This document shows, piece by piece, positions 61,164 through 64,000 of a stretch of 64,000 nt of DNA. Origin of the DNA: Flavobacterium sp. TAB 87 (GTDB taxonomy: Bacteria > Bacteroidota > Bacteroidia > Flavobacteriales > Flavobacteriaceae); contig NZ_LLWK01000037.1 in assembly GCF_001529295.1 (NCBI RefSeq), positions 434,001 through 498,000 of the forward strand, in the 5' to 3' direction. Position 1 is the first letter of the stretch, and each line of letters opens with the position of its first letter. A program made the translations under genes and the position numbers. Under the pieces are notes generated by a model. It saw nothing but the letters and a program-made list of their open reading frames with translations, did no database searches and was not told where the DNA came from.

Positions 61164-61589
61164 ATGAAAACATCACCATTACAAAACATTGCTAGAATTA
61201 TTCTTGGCTCCTTTATGACGTTTGCGGGAGTGAGTCATTTAACTTTTCAGCGTCAAGAATTCATCGCTCAAGTTCCCACTTGGTTGCCCGACAATGCACA
61301 ATTTATAGATTTTGTAGTACTTTCTTCTGGAGTAGTCGAAATTGTTTTGGGATTGAGTATGATTTTCTTAATCAAGCATAAAGTTAAAGTCGGACTCGCT
61401 TTAGCTTTATTTTTCGTACTCGTGTTTCCTGGTAATGTCTCACAATATACCAATGGAGCAGATGCGTTTGGCTTGGATACTGATCAAAAAAGACTCATTC
61501 GACTATTGTTTCAGCCTGTACTTATTTTATGGGCACTTTGGTCTACAGGCGCTTTAAACTACGTAGTCAATCGATTTTATAAAAAATAG
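61164..61589 (+). CDS. DoxX-like membrane protein
   Basis: A 141-residue protein with four predicted membrane helices: ARIILGSFMTFAGVSHLTF, FVVLSSGVVEIVLGLSMIF, VGLALALFFVLVFPGNVSQY and LFQPVLILWALWSTG. The start and spacing match the DoxX/DUF417-like small membrane family. The function is uncertain; relatives take part in thiosulfate:quinone reduction or oxidative-stress responses. A weak terminator follows. Confidence 0.78.
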   Translation: MKTSPLQNIARIILGSFMTFAGVSHLTFQRQEFIAQVPTWLPDNAQFIDFVVLSSGVVEIVLGLSMIFLIKHKVKVGLALALFFVLVFPGNVSQYTNGADAFGLDTDQKRLIRLLFQPVLILWALWSTGALNYVVNRFYKK

Positions 61590-61708
61590 AAAACTTCAGA
61601 TCTAGAACTATACTCTGCTTTAAATCACATATTAAATGTGCCTATTTAATCTCAAATAATAATTTTTAAAAGATTCTATTTCACACTTGAAATCTTCACG
61701 AAATTATC

Positions 61709-61729
61709 AGACCTTTGTGGTCTTTTTTT
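61709..61729 (+). terminator. possible terminator of the DoxX-like gene
   Basis: AGACC pairs with GGTCT around a 5-nt loop, followed by six T residues. The stem is short. Confidence 0.5.
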
Positions 61730-61784
61730 CAGTAACAGAAAAAAAAACTAAAGTGCTCGCAATTAAAAAATTATCATCAAAAAG

Positions 61785-63653
61785 ATGAAAAAGAAAATAG
61801 AAATTCTAGCTCCTGCAAAGGATTTATTTCACGGAATGGCTGCCATTAATAGTGGTGCCGATGCTGTATATATTGGTGCACCTCAATTTGGTGCTCGCTC
61901 AAACGCTACTAACTCGATTGAAGATGTAGCTGCTTTGGTGCAATATGCTCACTTGTATTATGCCCAAGTTTTTGTGGTTATCAATACTATACTGTACGAT
62001 AACGAACTCGAAACGTGTCGTCAAATGATCTGTAAACTGCACGAAATTGGTGTTGATGCCTTGATAATTCAAGACATGGCGATTATGGAAATGGACTTGC
62101 CTCCTATCGTATTGCACGCGAGTACGCAAGCCAACAATCGAGATGCGGATAAAATTAAATTTTTAAAAGATGCCGGAATTAAACGTGTGGTTTTAGCGCG
62201 CGAATTAAACTTGCATCAAATTAAAACCATAAGCGAAGCCTCAGACGTTGAGTTAGAGTTTTTTGTAACTGGTGCACTTTGTGTTTCTTTTAGCGGAAAC
62301 TGCTACATGAGTGTAGCCAATGGAGAACGCTCGGCCAACCGCGGTTCTTGTGCCCAAAACTGTCGTTTACCTTATAACTTGATTGATGGTAACGGCGATA
62401 CTTTAATTAAAAACAGTCATTTGCTTTCAATTAAAGATTTTGACGTTTCCGATCAGATTCCGAACTTAATTGAAGCGGGAGTTTGCTCTTTTAAAATTGA
62501 AGGTCGTTTGAAAGATGTGGTTTATGTAAAAAATAACGTTTCGTACTTGCGACAAAAGCTAGATTCTTTTTTAGAAGGAAGTGAACAATACACCAAAGCT
62601 TCTTCGGGTACCTGTACATTTACTTTTGACTCGGCATTGAACAAAAGTTTCAATCGGGGTTACACTGATTATTTTGTAAACGAAAGACACAGTTCTATTG
62701 GTTCTTGGGAAAGTCCAAAATCAAAAGGACAATATATAGGTAAACTAATAAAAACCATCGGAAACGCGTACCAAATAGAAAATGGCGAGTTACTACACAA
62801 TGGAGATGGCTTATGTTACATCAACGAAAATAATGAAGCTGACGGAATTTACGTAAACAAAGTTGAAAACGGACTGGCGTATCCAAACGTATTGAAAGAA
62901 TTAAAAGAAGGTACTTTTATTTACAGAAATAATGATGCCGCTTTTATTAAAATTGTCGAAAGAGAAGACAGTGCCGTTCGTAAAATAAGCACTACTTTAC
63001 TATTGAGCGAAAATAAAAATGGCTTTGAATTGCTTGCAACCGATGAAGATGGAAACATAAGTATCGTGCAATTGGATCATGCAAAGGAAGTTACTAAAAA
63101 TGATCTTTCTATCGAAGAAAACATTAAAACACAATTGGCAAAAACAGGATTTACACCTTATACTGCCGATGAAATTACTGTGATGTTTACCCAAAATTGG
63201 TTCCTTCCTATTTCAAAAATTAATGAAATGAGACGTACCGTTTACGAACAATTGTCGGCAGCACGTTTGGCCAATTACAAACGCGAAGAGCATCAGCTTG
63301 AAAAAACGTCACATCCGTATCCAGAGACCAAATTGGACTTTATGTACAATGTTTCTAACAAAAAAGCACGTCAATTTTACGAACGTCACGGTGTTACTGA
63401 AATAGAAAAAGCTTTTGAGTTGCAATGGGAACCAGGAAAGTCTCGTGTGATGACAACCAAATATTGTATCAAATACGAATTGAAAAAATGTCCGATACAT
63501 CAAAAAGATAGTATGGGCGAGAAGCTAAAAGAACCATTGGTTTTAAAGCAAGGGGAATTGGAATATAAACTAAAATTTAATTGCAAACCTTGTGAAATGG
63601 AGATTTGGGAAAAGGATGCCGAATTTGAAATTGAAGAAGAGCACTTTCATTAA
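61785..63653 (+). CDS. U32 family peptidase / RlhA-type protein
   Basis: A 622-residue protein of the U32 family, which includes RlhA (hydroxylation of C2501 in 23S rRNA) and TrhP/YegQ-type tRNA-modifying enzymes. The N-terminal domain starts KIEILAPAKDLFHGMAAINS and has VYIGAPQFGARSN; the U32 signature FVTGALCVSFSGNCYMS is near residue 165, with the cysteine-rich CAQNCRLPY about 25 residues later. The C-terminal region holds two more cysteine pairs (KYCIKYELKKCPIHQ, NCKPCEM), which may help hold an iron-sulfur cluster. An rRNA-modifying role is plausible but not proven. Confidence 0.9.
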   Translation: MKKKIEILAPAKDLFHGMAAINSGADAVYIGAPQFGARSNATNSIEDVAALVQYAHLYYAQVFVVINTILYDNELETCRQMICKLHEIGVDALIIQDMAIMEMDLPPIVLHASTQANNRDADKIKFLKDAGIKRVVLARELNLHQIKTISEASDVELEFFVTGALCVSFSGNCYMSVANGERSANRGSCAQNCRLPYNLIDGNGDTLIKNSHLLSIKDFDVSDQIPNLIEAGVCSFKIEGRLKDVVYVKNNVSYLRQKLDSFLEGSEQYTKASSGTCTFTFDSALNKSFNRGYTDYFVNERHSSIGSWESPKSKGQYIGKLIKTIGNAYQIENGELLHNGDGLCYINENNEADGIYVNKVENGLAYPNVLKELKEGTFIYRNNDAAFIKIVEREDSAVRKISTTLLLSENKNGFELLATDEDGNISIVQLDHAKEVTKNDLSIEENIKTQLAKTGFTPYTADEITVMFTQNWFLPISKINEMRRTVYEQLSAARLANYKREEHQLEKTSHPYPETKLDFMYNVSNKKARQFYERHGVTEIEKAFELQWEPGKSRVMTTKYCIKYELKKCPIHQKDSMGEKLKEPLVLKQGELEYKLKFNCKPCEMEIWEKDAEFEIEEEHFH

Positions 63654-63672
63654 AAAATAAAAACGCATTATT

Positions 63673-63702
63673 AAAAACTGCTTCTTTACGGAGCAGTTTT
63701 TT
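63673..63702 (+). terminator. terminator of the U32 peptidase gene
   Basis: AAAACTGCT pairs with AGCAGTTTT around a 12-nt loop, followed by T residues. Confidence 0.75.
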
Positions 63703-63822
63703 GTTTTTAAGTTAGTTTTAACACCTAATACTCAATTATATAAAACACAACTTAAATTCTGTAAAATAAAACAAACACAACTTTACCATCTTTGTATTAT
63801 AACATTTAAAAAACATACAATC

Positions 63823-64000
63823 ATGGAAAATAGAGATAATTTAAACGTAGATACAAAAGAAGTAGTGTCAAACTTAGAAGGATTAATTGCAATTCTTGAA
63901 GACGGGAAACTAGGATATACCAATGCAGCAGAAGACGTGGATTGTGCACAAACTAAGGCCGATTTTTTAAGCTACGCTAGAGAAAGATCTTTATATGTTG
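63823..64000 (+). CDS. PA2169/DUF2383-type four-helix protein (3' end beyond window)
   Basis: Only the first 59 codons are present (MENRDNLNVDTKEVVSNLEG ...). The sequence LIAILEDGKLGYTNAAEDV and DFLSYARERSLYV fits the start of PA2169-type (DUF2383) four-helix-bundle proteins, a family of about 150 residues seen in stress-related contexts. The function is unknown. The start is supported by an AT-rich upstream region 120 bp after a terminator; the partial length limits confidence. Confidence 0.72.
   Translation, partial: MENRDNLNVDTKEVVSNLEGLIAILEDGKLGYTNAAEDVDCAQTKADFLSYARERSLYV

Overview
The window is chromosomal DNA from a low-GC member of the Bacteroidetes, almost certainly a Flavobacterium or a close relative. 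The reasons are a flavobacterial-type division and cell wall (dcw) cluster, the gliding genes gldB and gldC, protein families typical of the phylum (DUF5103, DUF5916, DUF4476, DUF6702, the Bacteroidetes FtsL-like protein), promoter boxes of the form TAnnTTTG, and few visible Shine-Dalgarno sequences. There is no rRNA, CRISPR array, prophage or transposase gene.

Positions 1-14920 hold the dcw cluster, entirely on the minus strand and read right to left: mraZ, rsmH, ftsL-like, ftsI, murE, mraY, murD, ftsW, murG, murC, ftsQ, ftsA and ftsZ (cut by the left edge). Most neighbours overlap or nearly touch, so this looks like one long operon. A triple GTGGT repeat at 10-bp spacing just upstream of mraZ is a probable MraZ operator. 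murF and ddl are absent.

Positions 15000-29800 carry mixed housekeeping genes: an alpha/beta hydrolase, the ribosome-assembly GTPase EngB, a lipoprotein, gldC and gldB, nadE, an orphan LuxR-type response regulator, dnaG (without its zinc ligands), a polyprenyl diphosphate synthase, rlmN, a small lipoprotein, an O-methyltransferase, a PAP2 phosphatase coupled to a TatA-type protein, and an M1-type peptidase. Positions 29790-33277 hold a DUF6702 protein and a tandem array of secreted proteins with carboxypeptidase-regulatory-like N-termini: three intact paralogues and one decayed copy, with overlapping ends.

Positions 33390-48740 hold peptidase E, two identical tRNA-Gly(TCC) genes with their own promoter and terminator, two convergent L,D-transpeptidases, a DUF5916 outer-membrane protein, gpmI, two secreted hypothetical proteins, a DUF445 protein, map, a GxxExxY gene flanked by inverted repeats (a probable small mobile unit), a methyltransferase, a DUF5103 protein and apaG.

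Positions 48736-54617 form a four-gene DNA-repair operon on the minus strand: ligase-associated exonuclease, ATP-dependent DNA ligase, Lhr-like helicase and PdeM phosphoesterase. A heptanucleotide-repeat, purine-rich leader interrupts it before the helicase gene. Positions 54799-64000 hold pruA, a DUF4476 protein, rsmG, a fatty acid desaturase, an aspartate/aromatic aminotransferase, a DoxX-like protein, a U32 peptidase family protein and the start of a DUF2383-type protein.

The signals most worth a second look are the MraZ boxes, the inverted-repeat GxxExxY unit, two copies of a REP-like hairpin repeat (26392-26470 and 60741-60834), the tandem paralogue array with reused stop/start sequence, the heptamer-repeat leader, and several promoters so close to the start codon that the mRNAs should be leaderless. 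I found no clearly novel multi-gene defence or biosynthetic system.
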